Positions 32,100 through 46,883 are shown, counted from the first letter of the stretch. The stretch: DNA of 64,000 bases from Sarcocystis neurona (GCA_000727475.1 KL647297.1:2561577-2625576), one strand, 5' to 3'. The notes: generated by a model from the letters alone, not told the origin. A program made the numbers and translations.

Positions 32100-32862
32100 T
32101 TAGTATTCTTTCGCCGCTGCTGCGGCTAAGTACAAATGTGCCGTTCGGTCGGTTCTCGTTGTACAGACGTAAAAACCTATCGAGCTGTGCGGCCCTCAAG
32201 AAAACGAATGGTACGCAGTGGGAAGAGAGCGACTCTAACGGCGATACATAGAGGTGCATTCGTGGCTGCAACCTGCATGCTCTCTCTTAACCTCTCTATG
32301 GAAGACTTCTGCGTAACTTCCTGGCATTTCGTTTCCTAGCAAAGATACAGCCTCTGCAGCCCCCAGGACCAGTGACATTCGTCCACTGCCCGGTGATGCC
32401 TTACCGAAAGTCGGGTCGCAGAACCCTCTCCAGCACAACGTTACAGGGAAATCCTCGTGATGCGAGGAGATACCGGAATAGCCGTTGCTGTTGAGCGTGT
32501 TCCAAGCTAACAACGGCTGCACGTTGATGTGTTGCAGGCGAAGCTGGCGCGCTTACAGCGGCAGCAGCAGCACGGCGAGTGACTGCAGCAGCGAACTGCC
32601 CTACCTTCGTAGAGAAACTCCCGGGCAACTTGGTGTACAGGGGCTCATGTAGATCAGATACAACAGTGCGCTGATATTCGCAGCGTGTTCTGGTGAACAA
32701 AACTAGTGCAGAAAGGCATCTATGACTAAGCACCAAAAAGAAACCGACGTAAAACAAGCACAACAGGCAAAGACTTAGCACTGCCTGCGCGGACATGCTA
32801 CCCAGTGCAACACGCGGCACGAACGACTGCCCCATGTCTGCCACGTACTGCCGTGCAGGCAT
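32100..32862 (-). CDS. small signal-anchor or secreted protein, three exons, function unknown
   Basis: Three exons join in phase: 32605-32862 (86 codons, ends at GTAGGG), 32405-32516 (after GTGCAG, ends at GTAAGG), 32100-32194 (after TTGAG, to a TAA). The ATG-initiated protein is about 154 residues. Near the N-terminus is one hydrophobic segment, VLSLCLLCLFYVGFFLVL, preceded by a short polar start, so it is a signal anchor or an uncleaved signal sequence. The rest is of mixed composition without homopolymers: LHEPLYTKLPGSFSTK, LAWNTLNSNGYSGISS, VTLCWRGFCDPTFG, FYVCTTRTDRTAHLYLA, with cysteines that could pair. I do not recognise a family. The third exon is the least certain: its acceptor has a weak pyrimidine tract, and TACTAAC at its stop resembles a branch point, so the gene may continue. 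Confidence 0.5.
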
Positions 32863-33929
32863 TCAAACGCCTGCGTTCTTCTTTCGAAGTAAACAGATCA
32901 GGCCCGTCATCAGTCCAGTAGACTACTCGTAATACTTACATGTGCATATGACACAAACAACGCACCCATCTATTATTACGCACACACCGCGGCTCTCAAC
33001 TACACACAGCTGAACTATTATATATATACATATATATGTATATATATGTGGACGCAGCTGTGTACAGGCCTATACATACGTGTCGTTTGCCCACAACCGT
33101 GGGTGCTTTCTGCTGTCTCTCTTTACACACATGTGAGACACCTGCGGTGAGAGTTGTCCGGGCCGGCGACCCCCACGAGGCAAGGGCCAGCAGCAGATCC
33201 GCAGCAAATGAACGAGACCCCGTCGCGTGCTGCTTCGCATCAGCATGCGCGACAGGCCAGAGACTCGCCTACGAGGAATCCATTGTGAGGCGGGGGAAGC
33301 AAAACAACAGGAGGAGGCAGCAGCACACCGTAGGCGTGCATGCATCCGACGCGTACAGGTGTGTACAAAAAAACCTCCCCCTCACGGACGCGCATGCAGA
33401 GATTTCCACTAGTCGTCCGGATGCGTAGTGTTCCTACTCCTGATGTGTGCCTCCTACACGCCAATATTTATTTAGAGAAGCAAAAAAACGACGGGCAGCG
33501 CTGCGCACAACATATCGTTTCTCCTGGTTTGTACCAGCACGGCCAAAACATCAGGTGGAACCGATGTGCACACACAGAGTCTGCCACGCGTTGAACGCTG
33601 TAGGACGCGGATACCTCGTGTAGCGTGCCGCATACGATATATATATATATATACATATACATGTATATCTATTTGCGGCACGCGGAGAAAAAGCCACAGA
33701 TATACACGTGTACACACTGACATGAACATCATACATATATACGTATATATACGAGAAAGTAGATAATACTCGCACACATATATATACATATATATACACA
33801 GAGTGACGTGAGTAGGATACACAGATATATATTTATAAATGAAAAGAAGTTTATATACAGTCCAAGAGTGTGTATGAATGAGATCTGCACACGCTGCTCG
33901 TCATACAAGCAACGAGGAGTAGCAGCGAC
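32863..33929. other. spacer, no assigned gene
   Basis: TA tracts at 33020-33045 and 33640-33840. The part 33150-33430 is less repetitive and open on both strands, without recognisable motifs. Confidence 0.45.
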
Positions 33930-34580
33930 GCTGACGCAGCTGGTGTCGACGCACAAAAGTCGGCCGCAGGAACGGCAGCAGCCACAGGTCCTACTGCCTA
34001 CGGGACCTAGGGCATGCCATGCGCAGTGCACCAGACGCGTGTCCTATCTCTCAGCAAACGCTTGCACTGCACCTTCCGAACGCACCCCTTGCGTCGCAGC
34101 TGCATGCATCCCCTGCTGCGGCAGCTAAACGCCTTCCTCGCTGCGGTCGCCGGTGCCAGCCGTGGACAGCACCTGCGTCTTCAGCAATTCTGACGCTGCG
34201 GGAACGCCTGCAACGCAGCTCTGCACGCACGCGGACTTTCTTCAGCCCCGCCGCTGCACGCACGGCAAGCCGTGTCGCAGCAGCAACGGACGGTGAAGGC
34301 ATTTCTGCGACTGCAGCAGCACTTCGTACGAACGACAGAGTCTATTTGCGACAGATATGTCGCGCACCTGCTGCGTGTCCTTCTCGCTGCTGCCGTCAGC
34401 CGCGCACGCAGTCGACAGCAGCAAGAGCAGCGGCCGTGAGGCACCCACAGCAGCAGCAGAAGTCACAGGCATGATTCCGAACAGCAGTAGGAGGAGCGGC
34501 AGCAGCCACCGTCTTGCTCGCGCAGCAGCAGGAAGCAGCACAGCTACTACGCAGCAACAACAGCAGCAAGAGAGGGATTA
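33930..34580. other. CAG-rich segment with coding-like frames, strand unresolved
   Basis: The + strand has fragments such as TVKAFLRLQQHFVRTTES and HLLRVLLAAAVSRARSR in a CAG-rich context. The - strand has a 99-codon frame (34242-34541) that starts like a signal peptide, [20 protein letters not shown]. Leucine runs arise trivially from CTG repeats, so the signal-peptide look is weak evidence. It sits immediately 3' of the PRP40-type gene. Confidence 0.3.
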
Positions 34581-34617
34581 ACTCCCCAAGTCGTGAGGCT
34601 GGTTTTAAGACGTTGCG

Positions 34618-37600
34618 CTACTGCTGCCGCCTGCGTTTGATATTGGCCGTGCCGCTGCTTCCCCGTCGTCGATCGCTGCTTCGCTCTTCCGACGTCCGTC
34701 GTCTTCTGCAGACGGAAGTGCTGCGCGAAGAAGCGTCTCTTCCTGACCTCCGTCTGCTGCTGCTGCTGCCCCCCGTCTCGGCGTGGCGGGGAGGAGGAGG
34801 ACTTCTGCTGGCGCTGCTGCTGCGGCCTGAGTGGTGATGCTGGTGCCGACGCTTCGAGCTGCTGCGGCCCCGCTGGGTACTGCTGCTGCTGTTGTGCTGC
34901 CGGTGCGAAGACGACGTGCTGCTGCCGCTGCTGCCGTCAACGGCAGACGAGCTCTTCCCGTTGTTGCTGCTGCTACTGCTGCTTCCTCTGTCGCGCCGGC
35001 TGCTGCTGCTGCGTCCCCCACGGTCCGCAGCGGCGGAAGACGAGGACGACGAAGAGGAAGAAGAAGAAGAAGGCGAGACACGACGGGGCGGCAGGGAAAG
35101 CAGTGCCGTCGCCGCTGCAACACCAACGCCCCCGCCCGAAGAACTTCTCCGCTTGCTGCTGCCACTGCCTTTCTCCCCGTCGCCTGTCCCTCCTCCTCCT
35201 GCTGCGCTGGTGCGACTTCCACGCCCACTACTGCTGCTGCTATTGCTGCTGCTGCTGCTCCCTGTACTGCTGCTGCTGCTGCTACTCCGGCTGCCGCTGC
35301 TGCACGCTTGATCCGCCGTCTCGCGTACTCGACGCACCAAAGACTCGAAGGCAAGCTTCGCGTTAAGAAGCGTAATACTCTTCATGCTGCTCTCTGCTGC
35401 ACAGAGCTTGGTGTATACGCTGCGACACCCCCACAGAAGACGACGCGCAGACGTCCATCTATTGTGTTGATACTTGATCCACTCACATACGTATATACAT
35501 ATCGATGTGTGTGTAGGAAGAGAGAAGCAGATACACGCACGGAGGCAAAGAGAACGAACTGTCCTGTTGAGATACCCGTCAGCTACATACACAAAGAAGC
35601 ATCTCTGCAAGGGAAGACGTCTCTACGCATACGTGCGACGGTCTTGTACGCAAGTCTAGAGATATACATGCATACACAGATACACGTCATATATATAGAG
35701 AAGAACGAGAAGGACGGGGAGAAAGACAAGGAGACAAAAAGAGAGACGCAGACAGAAAGAGAGAGACCAAGAGAAATGTCCCCATCCGTGTTTGATGAAA
35801 CTCGAAGCATATGGCAGTACGGTGGGCTTCTGCAGTGCACCTGGACAGGGGAATATAGCCATCCCCACCGACCACCCCACCGGTCTCCTCGTACACGTAG
35901 ATACTTTTCGGCCCGGTATTTCTTCTAATACAGTCACACGTCAAAAGAAGAAAACACACAGAGACGGCAAGAACAGCCAAACACGTACACTGGCATGCGC
36001 TTCAAATATCTTCAGTAGCTTCTGCAGACTTCTCCCACTCGCTTACACACGCACCAATGTGATGAATACTCATACACACATATATATATACACGTGGACG
36101 CAGGTGTGTTCGTTGTGTGTGTCTGTGTCTCTGCATCCTTTCTCTCGGTTGACTCGCTTTTAACTGATGTGGAAACGGATGTTCACTTATGTCTCTGTAG
36201 CAAGTTGCTTTCTTTGATGACGTTTTCCCCTCGGAGTACCGAGGTTCGCACTGGAGCAGAGAAAGGCGCCGGCTGGCAAGATGAGGGGAGTTTTTCTTCT
36301 CACCTTTCGAAAGTGAGGGAGGGAGCAACGAGGTCAATGCCATGCTTTTTTATTAAATCTTTCATCGTTATTTTGTTCTTCCCGTACTCTTCCTTGAGGA
36401 GCTCCACCGCATCCTCGAACAGCTCTCGCGGGGTCGAGCCGCCCTGTCCCACCATGTCGCAGTACCGCGAGTCATCTGCTGCGTTCTTCACGAATTCCAC
36501 CCACGTTGTCTTCGGTGTCAGTTCCCCTAGAACACGCAGAAAAAGAGGAAATCGGGAGAACGCAGCGTCAGAGATGGCAGAGAGGATTGCGACGAAGAGG
36601 AAGGCGAAGAGGCAAAGGACAGACAGACACAAAGATAGACGAAAACAGAGAAAGGAAGAGGAAAAACATCTTCGGAGCTGCCTGCTGCCCACGAGAGTCG
36701 ACGAAGAGGCTGAAAAGGGAGCGGGCCCGGGGGGACATGCGAGAAAGTGAAGCAGCACGGAAGCCAAGGAGACTCTCTGCATGCGTGGAGACGGGTGGAG
36801 AAGTACGGAGGAGGAAAGCCACGGAAAAAACCGGGTCAAGGAACTGCAGTGCGTGGGGCGCAAAAAGAAGAAGAAGCGGAGGAGGCGCAGGGCGGTGAAG
36901 TTCGAGTCTGACGGAAATGAAGAAATGGCCCTTAAAATAGAGCAGGTGTACGTCTTTGTCGATGCTGCAGGCCTTCGTTAAGTAGCAGCAGCGTGGCCAC
37001 GCGACAGAGGCGGAGACGGCAAGAAGAGCGAAGAGACGGCAGTATGCGACAGCCACGAGGGAGAGGCGGAACTCTAAAGAAGAAGAGAAGAGAACGCCAG
37101 CATACAAAAAGAGGAGAAGAAGTTTACCTTTGCATGCGGCTTCATCAAGAAGTGCCCGAAAGGCGTCGCGACGCTTCCGCTCGCGACGGAAGAGTGCGTG
37201 GCGTCGCCGCTTGCGGTCCTCCGAGTAGCCGTGCTGGACCCAATTCTCCCATACTCTGCACATACAGCGGCAGAAGGACAGCAACACGCTTGCGTCCGCA
37301 GAAGAAATCTCGCGGAAAAAAGTCATCGCACGAGCAGTCTTGGGGAGGTATGCCGCAGGTCCCCCCGCCAAGTGCAGCGCACGTCGCTGTAGCACCGCGG
37401 AGACACACGCGCGAGACAACTGCAGCACCCAGACCCGACGTGCGCAGCAGCAGCAGCAGTTAACAGCGCTCGAGGCAGCTGCAGCAGTGTCACACAGGAG
37501 CAGCAGCCGCGCAAGGCTGCTGCTGCAGAGAAAGTCAGTCCGCAACGGCGGCAGCATCACGTACCAGCGCACACCGTGTGCACCAGGAGCGGCAACAGCA

Positions 37601-40600
37601 GCAGCAGCGAGGGACGCGGTTGCAGAGCAGAGAGGTGCAGCAAACAGCGACGGTCGTCCGAGAAATGCAGCAGCAGCAGCAAGGACACAAGGCCGCCCCG
37701 AAGTGTGTGGACATGCAGTGGGCACTACGACAGCGCGACCGACGAAGACGCGAGCCGGCTGCAGCAGCAGCTGCTGCAGCAGCGACTCGGAGAAGATGCA
37801 GCAGCAGCAACAGCAGACGGACGCAGCAAAACAGCAGGACTACGAGGACCCTGCGAGGGCCCTGCTGAGAGCGTAGAATCTCCACGCACGTCCGAATGAG
37901 CAGCAGCGGAGAACCGGCAGCTACACCAACGGCGGCAGCATCCGTAGCAGCAGCTGCAGCAGCAGCAGCAACCGGGAGGACACGCGAGGAGTCTCCCGCC
38001 AGCAGTGTAGCGTCAGCTGCAGCAGCAGCAGCAGCACAGCGAGAGAAAAGGGAGCACGGCGCAGCAGCAGCACCAGCAGCACGGGGGAGTAATGCGCCAG
38101 CTGCAGCACACGAGGCGAAAGGAGGACGCAGGTCTCTGTATGGTCTCTGTCTGGACGCTGCTTTTATCTTCTTTTGCATATGTAACAGCTGCAGAGAGGC
38201 AAAGGAAGACGGCAGTAGCAGCAGAGACAAGTCGTCGCGACCGAGGCAGACAAAGAGAAATGCGCGTTGTTCACGACAGAAACAACGTTCTTCTTCTACA
38301 CGAGAAGTATACACATATATTTACATATGTATACATTCAACCACACGCATACTTCCACGGGTTTGCATATACGCACACATATAAAATCTCCCTGACATGC
38401 TCACATTAACACACACGTCCATATATATATATATATATGTATTACTTACGTCTTCCTACAACCACAAAGGAGAGGAACAACAGAAAAGAGACAGTTTACA
38501 TATAAAACGCCTACTTATACCTATACGTATATATATATATAGACAACCTTTATAGAAAATAGAAAAGAGGCTGCTCACACATAGATACATATACACACAT
38601 ACAGACATACATACAAATACACATATACACACATACATGCATACACACAAACACATACATAAATACCTATAATATGTACATATATGTATGTATGTATGTA
38701 TATGTGGAACTTTAGTAATTAAAGAGATGGCCTACACGCGCAATTACAGTTCACATATGAATATACATATATGTATACATTACACATATATATATATATC
38801 ACCACGAGTACATCTATACATACACATACATGCATATACGTATATATACGCAGATTCTCTACCGGCTTACTGAAGAATGTCTAATTTGAAGACCCCAGCG
38901 AGTTCCGGAAGCGAGCAAAGTTCCTCCTTCACTTCCAACCAGCTGCACGTAACAGCCGCAGCAAATGTTAATACACAAATCACATGAAAGATATACATAT
39001 ACGTAAGGTGGCGGCACACATGCACGTATATAGGCATATGTATTGGTGTACATATTATTTGAGTTACCATATATATATACATGTATAACGCGACGACAGA
39101 TATATATGTATGTATGTATATTATTTGTGTTCGTATACCTATACATACGTGTCTGTATACGTCTATATGTCTGTGCGTGCACGTGGATGTGTACCTTCTT
39201 TGTTCGTAAAGAAATAAAGTTTGCAGCAACACAAACTGTGACTACATGTGAGTTGAAAACAGAGTTCCGCCGCAGAAGAGAAGAGATATAAATATCAACA
39301 GAAGCGAAGAACGCAGATAGACAGACACAAATAGAAAAACAGCAAAAGACACACTGCTCGACAGCGACATGTACGTACGTCTTCAAAGGGAGTTACATAG
39401 ATGGTACGTGGACTATATGTACACACCTGCTCCTTCCCACACAGACCCATATATATACATATACACGTACACATGCCTGTCTATACATGCGTATGTACGT
39501 TTGATGACGGGCGTGCCCAGCGCACCACGTCGATATACCGTGGTGTGCTGAGTGTAGCTCCGTCTACAACTTCTTCCTCCACAGAGGCACCTGCGCCGAA
39601 GAAACGAAGAAATGCACGCGTGGGCGTCTGCAGCAGCTCCTTGTGGAGAAGACGCTCTGCGGAATTGGTGATGCTTGGTGCGGTGTACATACACCTCGTA
39701 CGCCTGTTCCCTGCGCTGGTCTGCGACGTACGCCTACACCCCAGCACATGGACTTGCTTTCCTATTATCTGGAATAAGCTTCCTTTGAGCTGGAAAGGAT
39801 CTCCACACACGCTCTCACATATACATTTGTATATATGTAGACACAGCCACCCCCTCCTCTCGCAGCCAAGAGACGCGCTGCTTGGGTCGTTTCTTCGCTT
39901 GCTGCCGTGTGCGTGTCCCCAAAAAGAGAAGACGGAGGTACAACAACAACGCAGGCAGCTCTCTCATCGGGAGAAGGGGGGGCAGCCCAGGCCGGGGTGG
40001 ACATTCTCCTGCCCCCCACCGTGCGAAGGCCTCGTGTCGGCCGGACACCGCGGCTGAAGAAGAAAAACTTCGCTGGGGAGGCCTCCATAGCAGCCAGACT
40101 GCAGAAATCAGGAAAACGCGTGCGTGAGAGGCTGCGCGGAGAGACGCTGGACGTCCCCGTTTGCCCTCTCGCTGCGCAGTGTACGTACACCCCAACGAGG
40201 AGAGGTGTACGTACACCCCAGGTGTACGAAGCCGCGGCAGGAAGCGTATCACCGACGACGGGGAGGGCAGCGGCCTTACTTTCTTCTGAACGAGTACTGG
40301 TCGGGATTTTTTTCGAGGATTGCCTCCACACGTTCGACATCTTTTTGTCGCTTCTTTTTGTGTGTGTCACGCGACCGTTTCTCGAAATCTTCCATGAAGT
40401 CTTGGAAGGCGTCGTCTCGTTCCTGCTCGATCAACCAGTCCCACCACTCCTCTTCGTGGACGTAGTCCGCAAATTTGCTAAAAACGCAGCACGTGAGAGA
40501 TCAAAAAAGGGAGAACTCGAGACACACGGCATGTGTGCATGAAGTGGCGAAGAAGTCGGAAGAGGGAGGATGCTGCCCCTGCCTCATGACACGGACCCCT

Positions 40601-43600
40601 TTGCACACAACAAACACAAGTGATATGCATGCGGCAACACACTCGCGAAGACGCACCACCGCTCAAGTGGGACCTCTCCGGAACTTCGACACGTGCGTCG
40701 TTACTGGAACATATCAAAAATTTCTCCAAATCCACACACAGACACGCATCTATGAAAAGGACTGCGTCGTACACACATACATGCAAAGAGAAAAGCAGAG
40801 AAAAGGAGTCACTCTGACGCTTCTTCGGGCAAACACGCACGAAATACACGTGCCGTTGCGCACGCTTACACAGAAATATAGCGGTGGGCTCATATGTATA
40901 TATACGTGCATATATACATATATGAGCTCACCGCTATAGAAGTTTATGTGAACACAGACGTACACACATACACACACAGAGATATATTATTGGCGTCTGC
41001 GTGTATGCGTACAAGTACACATAAACCCGCACATACGTATACATATATATAGAAGTATATGTGAAAACAGATATATACACATATACACATATATATATGT
41101 TATTGGCGTCTGTGTGTATACATCGAAGTACAGATAAACACGTACATACGTATCTGCCTATCTGTCTATATATGTATATTATATGTGTGCATATATATTG
41201 TATGTTACACATATACATATATACATGTGTAGACACATATACAAATAGACGAATTTCTGTCTACACGCGGTCTCCATATGTGTACATAGACGTCTATATG
41301 TTTCTCTCTATACAAATGTATACGTAGTAGGGATGTACGTAGTTGTATATAGTTGTATATATAGTGTGTATTGATATGTGTGCTCGTCAAGTATCTGCTG
41401 GACCGCTGCTACACATAAAAAGGGCGACAGATGCGTGATCAACAACCACGACCGCATTCCGCTACCTACACACATATAAACGTATAGACATGCAAGTACG
41501 AAGATATACAGTTCAAAATCTACACATATATATGTATTTTCCTCAACGTGCACCATCATATACGTATATATACGAGCGCACCATTACACACATATAGAAA
41601 CATACCAGCGCATACACATATATATGTGGATACTACTACATACGTACGTATTACATACGCACATCACTATTCACCTCTGCGTGTTCACATATATATATAT
41701 ATATATATATTGGCGTAAGCGCACCGTTATCTACGTATGTATGCATATAAACATACCAGCACATTTATCTCTCTCTATACACATACATATATATACATAT
41801 CTACACATGCATACATATATATATGTACAGATAAGCACACCGTGAGCAGAACTACGTAGATATACATTACGTAAGCGGACGTATGTTGCCCTCAGTGGAG
41901 CTGCAAATCAGCAGTTCAAACGTCCCCGTAGCAGGATCCGGGTGCTACGTATCCACTTTGCTGCTGCTACTACTACTACTCCTACTAGTGCAACCGAGGC
42001 GGGGGAAGAACTCGCAGCTTTTCTGCTCCGATATGTGGGAGGTTTTCTCAATGTCCAGACGCAGAGGGAAAACGAAAAGGGAGATGGGCACTCCCCGCAT
42101 GCTGGCAGAAGAAACAGAGAGCTATTTGATGTTCTACGCCTGCGGAAGCCAGCTATCTGTAGCTAGCACTCAGTGAGGCATGCACGCCGATATGTACTTC
42201 CTAGGGCAGTATAACAGGTGCAACTTGTTAACGTAGACGAAGAGGGAAAACACCAGGGAGCGCACACGGTGGCACAGAAGATGAAGAGGAAGAAGAGGGG
42301 GAGAACGAAGGGGAGGAGGTGAAGGAAGAGTAGCAGAACGGAGAGCAGGTGAAGGAAGAGCAGCAGAACGAAGAGGAGGTGAAGGAAGAGCAGCAGAACG
42401 AAGAGGAGGAGGTGAAGGAAGAGCAGCAGAACGAAGAGGGGGAGACCGAAGAGGGGGAGGTGACCGAAGAGGGGGAGGATAACGAAGAGGAGGAGACCGA
42501 AGAGGAGGAGGATAACGAAGAGGAGGTGAAGGAAGAGCAGCAGAACGAAGAGGGGGAGACCGAAGAGGGGGGGACCGAAGAGGAGGAGGAGAAGGAAGAG
42601 GGGGAGGACGACGAAGGAGAGGTGCAGGAAGAGCAGCAGAACGAAGAGGGGGAGACCGAAGAGGGGGAGGAGAAGGAATATGAGGAGAAGGAAGGGTAAA
42701 AGAGGACGTACTGGAAAAATGGAAAGGAAAGGAAGACGAGGAAGATGAGAGGGAAGAAGAAGAAGAGGAAGACGGGGAGTACGGAGAAAAAAAAAATGGA
42801 GGAAAAATGGAAAGTAGAGGAACATGACGCAGAGGAGAACCAGAAGAAAAAGAAGACGAAATGGGATGAGGAGGAGAGGAAGATGAGATGGAAGACGAAA
42901 ACAGGAAGAGGAGGCGATCGAATCAGAAGACGAATAGGGCGAGACGAGACGTACATGTAGGTGGCTCCCGGTACGAGATCCTTCCATTTGTTTAACGCAG
43001 TTGCCATCGCCGACCGGGCCTGTACCATCAACGCATCCGTCACATTCCCCTCTTATAAACTTGCTGTATTATATATAAAACGCCTATATCTCTCTGTCTG
43101 TGTGCGCGCATACACATATGTACGCGTATATGTGAGGCACGTCCTCTGTTCTTCTTCCTCATACTTGTACAGAAGCTCAACGTCCAGTAAATACCTCATG
43201 CGGCCATCCCCATGTACTGCAGACCGCTGCCGAGGCCCGCGTCATATCATCTTCCTCCGCCATCACGTAAATTCTCAAACACGTATATATATATATATAT
43301 GTATATAACGCCACAGAGACCGTTATACATATATATATATATATATGTGTACATATGCTACACAGGAGAGAGTCGTATAACGACGAACAGGTGTATATAT
43401 ATACGCGCAGGTGCTGCTACTACTTCGGTCAATTCCTGCAGGTCCGCATCACGTCGTCGCGCAGGCGTCTCTGTGTGAGAGCAGCTGCAAGCGGGGCCGC
43501 GTGTCCAGAGGTTTGACGAAGACGTGTCTACTACGCATACATAAATGGGGACGTGTGTGTGTTTGCAGGAAGAAACGGGTCTTCGTTTGCGCATGCATGG

Positions 43601-46600
43601 GATAAAGGAAGAAAGACAAGTTTATACGTCTCGCTTGTGGGTGCAGACACGACATATAGATCGAGAAAAGGCGAAGACAGCTCTGCAGCACAAAGCGCAG
43701 CTGAGGAGGTCTGTGGGGTGTACGTACACCGGGTAAAGAACCCACCTGCTGTTTTTTCTGGCGAGAGATATCGGCGTTTTTCCGCTGTCGCTGGCTCATG
43801 TATTCGCTAAAACTTTGCTTCCTTTCTCCTCGAGTGAGGATTTTGAAACTCTCCCACCGCTTGTCGCCTTCCAGCAGTTTTACCGCGTTCTCCCAGTTGA
43901 TCCGTGGAGGGAACTTCTTCAACTCGAACAGCTTCTGCAGCAGCAGCAGCGGCCAGAGCAACCACAGCAGCACCCACCGCAACATCAGCTGCAGCAGCAG
44001 AAGTGGCCGCGACAGCAGCAGCAGCGGTCGTCGTCGCACGTCCGCAACGGGTCACACCAGCAGGAGCAGCCCCACCGCCGCAGCAGCCAGAGGAAACGCA
44101 GCGGCATGGATAAACGAAGTAGCAGAGAAAAACACAGCACACGACCGGGTAGTACCAGCCCAACGTGGCAGCCACCCCCGTGCTGACGCAAAGACGCAGC
44201 GGCAAGAGGCGTAGAGAAACAGGTAGCACTCCTGAAGCCGCGTGGCGTGTCATCGACAGCAGCTGCAGGAAAAGCAGGGGCAGCAGCATCTCACAGCGCG
44301 ACACGGGACGCAGCTGCCGCGGGATTGGCGAATATCTGTGCTAGCAGTCATAGCCGCAGCAGCACGAGACCGGCCCACTGCAGCAGCACGGGCCGCGGCG
44401 GCAGCAAGCAGCAGTTGCACGTACGTCGCCTCGCTTCCCCCGACGAGCCACGGCTGGCCTCCTCCTACCCCAGCCGCAGCAACAGCGGACTGCTCCCGCG
44501 AGTTCGCCACCAGACAAGCAGCAGCGGCAGCAAAAAGAGCAGCGCTGGCTCCCGGAACAACATGTTCAACACCACGTATATATACACGTGAGAAGACGCG
44601 AAGGACACACACAAAAGCGTAGCCTGCGTTCCCCTGCAACATATACAACACAGGCATGTACACACATGGAAACGGCCACGGACGCATGTACGTGCACCGC
44701 CGAAGATTTGTGTACACATGCAGAATATTCCACAGGACCACCTTCGTACGCATGAAGACTTCTGTGAACGCGCGCAGACGTCTCTACTCCTGCACAGACT
44801 TCCGGACACGCGCGCAAAGTTCTGCATACATGCAGAATGTTGTACGCGCGCATGCAGCAGCTCTGTACACGCAGCCGCATAAACACGCATGCATGAACTT
44901 ACACGCGTGCAGCTATACGCACACGCACAATCACACCCACATACACATATATATGAGGATGTAGATACGTTTGTCCACATCTGTCTACAGATATCTCTAC
45001 GCAGGTGATATATATATATATATATACATACCACGCGTGTATGTGCCTACGGGCCGCAGTCAAGGGTGGCTCCTGGAGGGGCGGCAGAGAAAGACACGCA
45101 GCCTTCCTCTCCCCATGTGTCGCAGCAGCACACGTACACAGATAATACTGCAAGATAGAGGAAGACAAAGGCGTGCTCTGTATACGTAGACTTACGTATA
45201 GGCGCGCCACACATACAGACAAGAAAAGACACACGTAAAGGAGGATCGGAGCAGCGAGAGAAAGGGGTCTCGCCGGACGACTACTTACCACGATCCACTT
45301 GCGGGCCTCTGCTTTGCTGCTGAACTTGGGCCACTCCGCCTTCTCCTCTTCCCATTGCTGCAGCAGCAACAGCAGCGCATGCAGGCGACAGCAGAAGCAG
45401 CAGCAGCACCAGCAGAAGTGCATCTCCTCATCACGCATCTGCCCGCAGAAGCCGCGGCGGTCGACGAGGAAAACAAGTACGCGCGAAGAGAGCAGCAGCC
45501 TCACGCGGACGCAGAAGACCAAGAAGCCGCAGCAGCAACAGAAAGCAAATGCGCACGCAATGCGGAGAGAGAGAGAGACAGAGCGAGAGAGACCTTCCAT
45601 TTGAGACACCGGGACCGAAGCACCGCTAGAACAACACGTACCACATATGGACATAATACATGTACATATATATATATATGTGTACATACTCATACATATA
45701 TGCATATGTGTATATACACATATTAAGGGGCATCACAGTGTATGCACATATGTATACACGTGTATTACCACACATCATATTATATATTAATGTGCATATA
45801 TGCATGTATGTATACACATATGCGAGCCGGCATTATATATATAGATATATGGCTGCGTGCATGTTTATTGAGTATATATCCATAAATGCATACGTGTCTA
45901 CACATGTACTACCGGGCATCATATTATATACATACATATATATATATATGTGTATATATGTATGTTCATATGTGCATGTGTATAGAGTACATACACATAC
46001 ATGCATAGATGTATACACATATACCAGCGGGCATAATATATATACATGTAGATGCGTGTGTGTAGAGTAGTAATGCGTGGGTGCGTGTGTGTGTTTGAAT
46101 GGGGGCCTCACCCCGTGCCTTATAAAAAACGTTTGTGTTCTCCTATTCAAAGGAAGTGCACTTCACGTCGAAGTTCAGTGGCAGCTGCCGTATATTAACT
46201 CGCACACAAATATCTACACATACATATATGTCTGAGAAGAAAAAGTGCGTTTTTATGCAAGTACGCATACACACGTATCTGTACATACATATATACACAT
46301 ATACATATATATATAAATACATATACGTACATCCGTATGGAATAGAGGGAAGTACGTACATATATATATGTGTACATACTTGTATACATATATATGTATA
46401 TATATATATAGAGAGAGAGAGAAAGCAGGGAGGAGGGGAGTACACGCCAGTGGCTTGCATACGAACTTTTTCAACAGATATATATATAATACATAAAGAC
46501 AGAAACATACACATAGAGAGAGAGAGCTACACACAAGTAGCTTGTGTATGGACTTTCTCTACAAATACATATATATACACAGATATATAGACACACACAT

Positions 46601-46850
46601 ATACACATAGAGAGAGAGAGATACACGCCAAGAGCTTGGCTGTGGACACTTTCGACAGACATATACATACAAACATACATATACACGCATATACACGTAC
46701 GTACAGACAGATACATATATATATGTGTACATATGCATGTATATATAAAGAGTGATAAAGGAGCAGCGTGCGCGTGCACGTTCTCTACAGAGAGATTCAT
46801 AAGCAAAAACACATATATAGAGAGAGAGACACACACACACACACCTATAC

Positions 46851-46883
<33 letters not shown>

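Noticed and set aside
32080..32110. Branch-point-like TACTAAC followed by CCCGCAG as an intron end
   Set aside because: Using it would need a very short intron, and the in-frame TAA reading ends the small gene cleanly. Kept as a caveat only.
42163..42987. 274-codon - strand frame rich in Leu, Phe, Ser and Pro
   Set aside because: It is the pyrimidine strand of a tandem repeat. It overlaps a verified short exon (42955-43019) in another frame and would be intronic otherwise.
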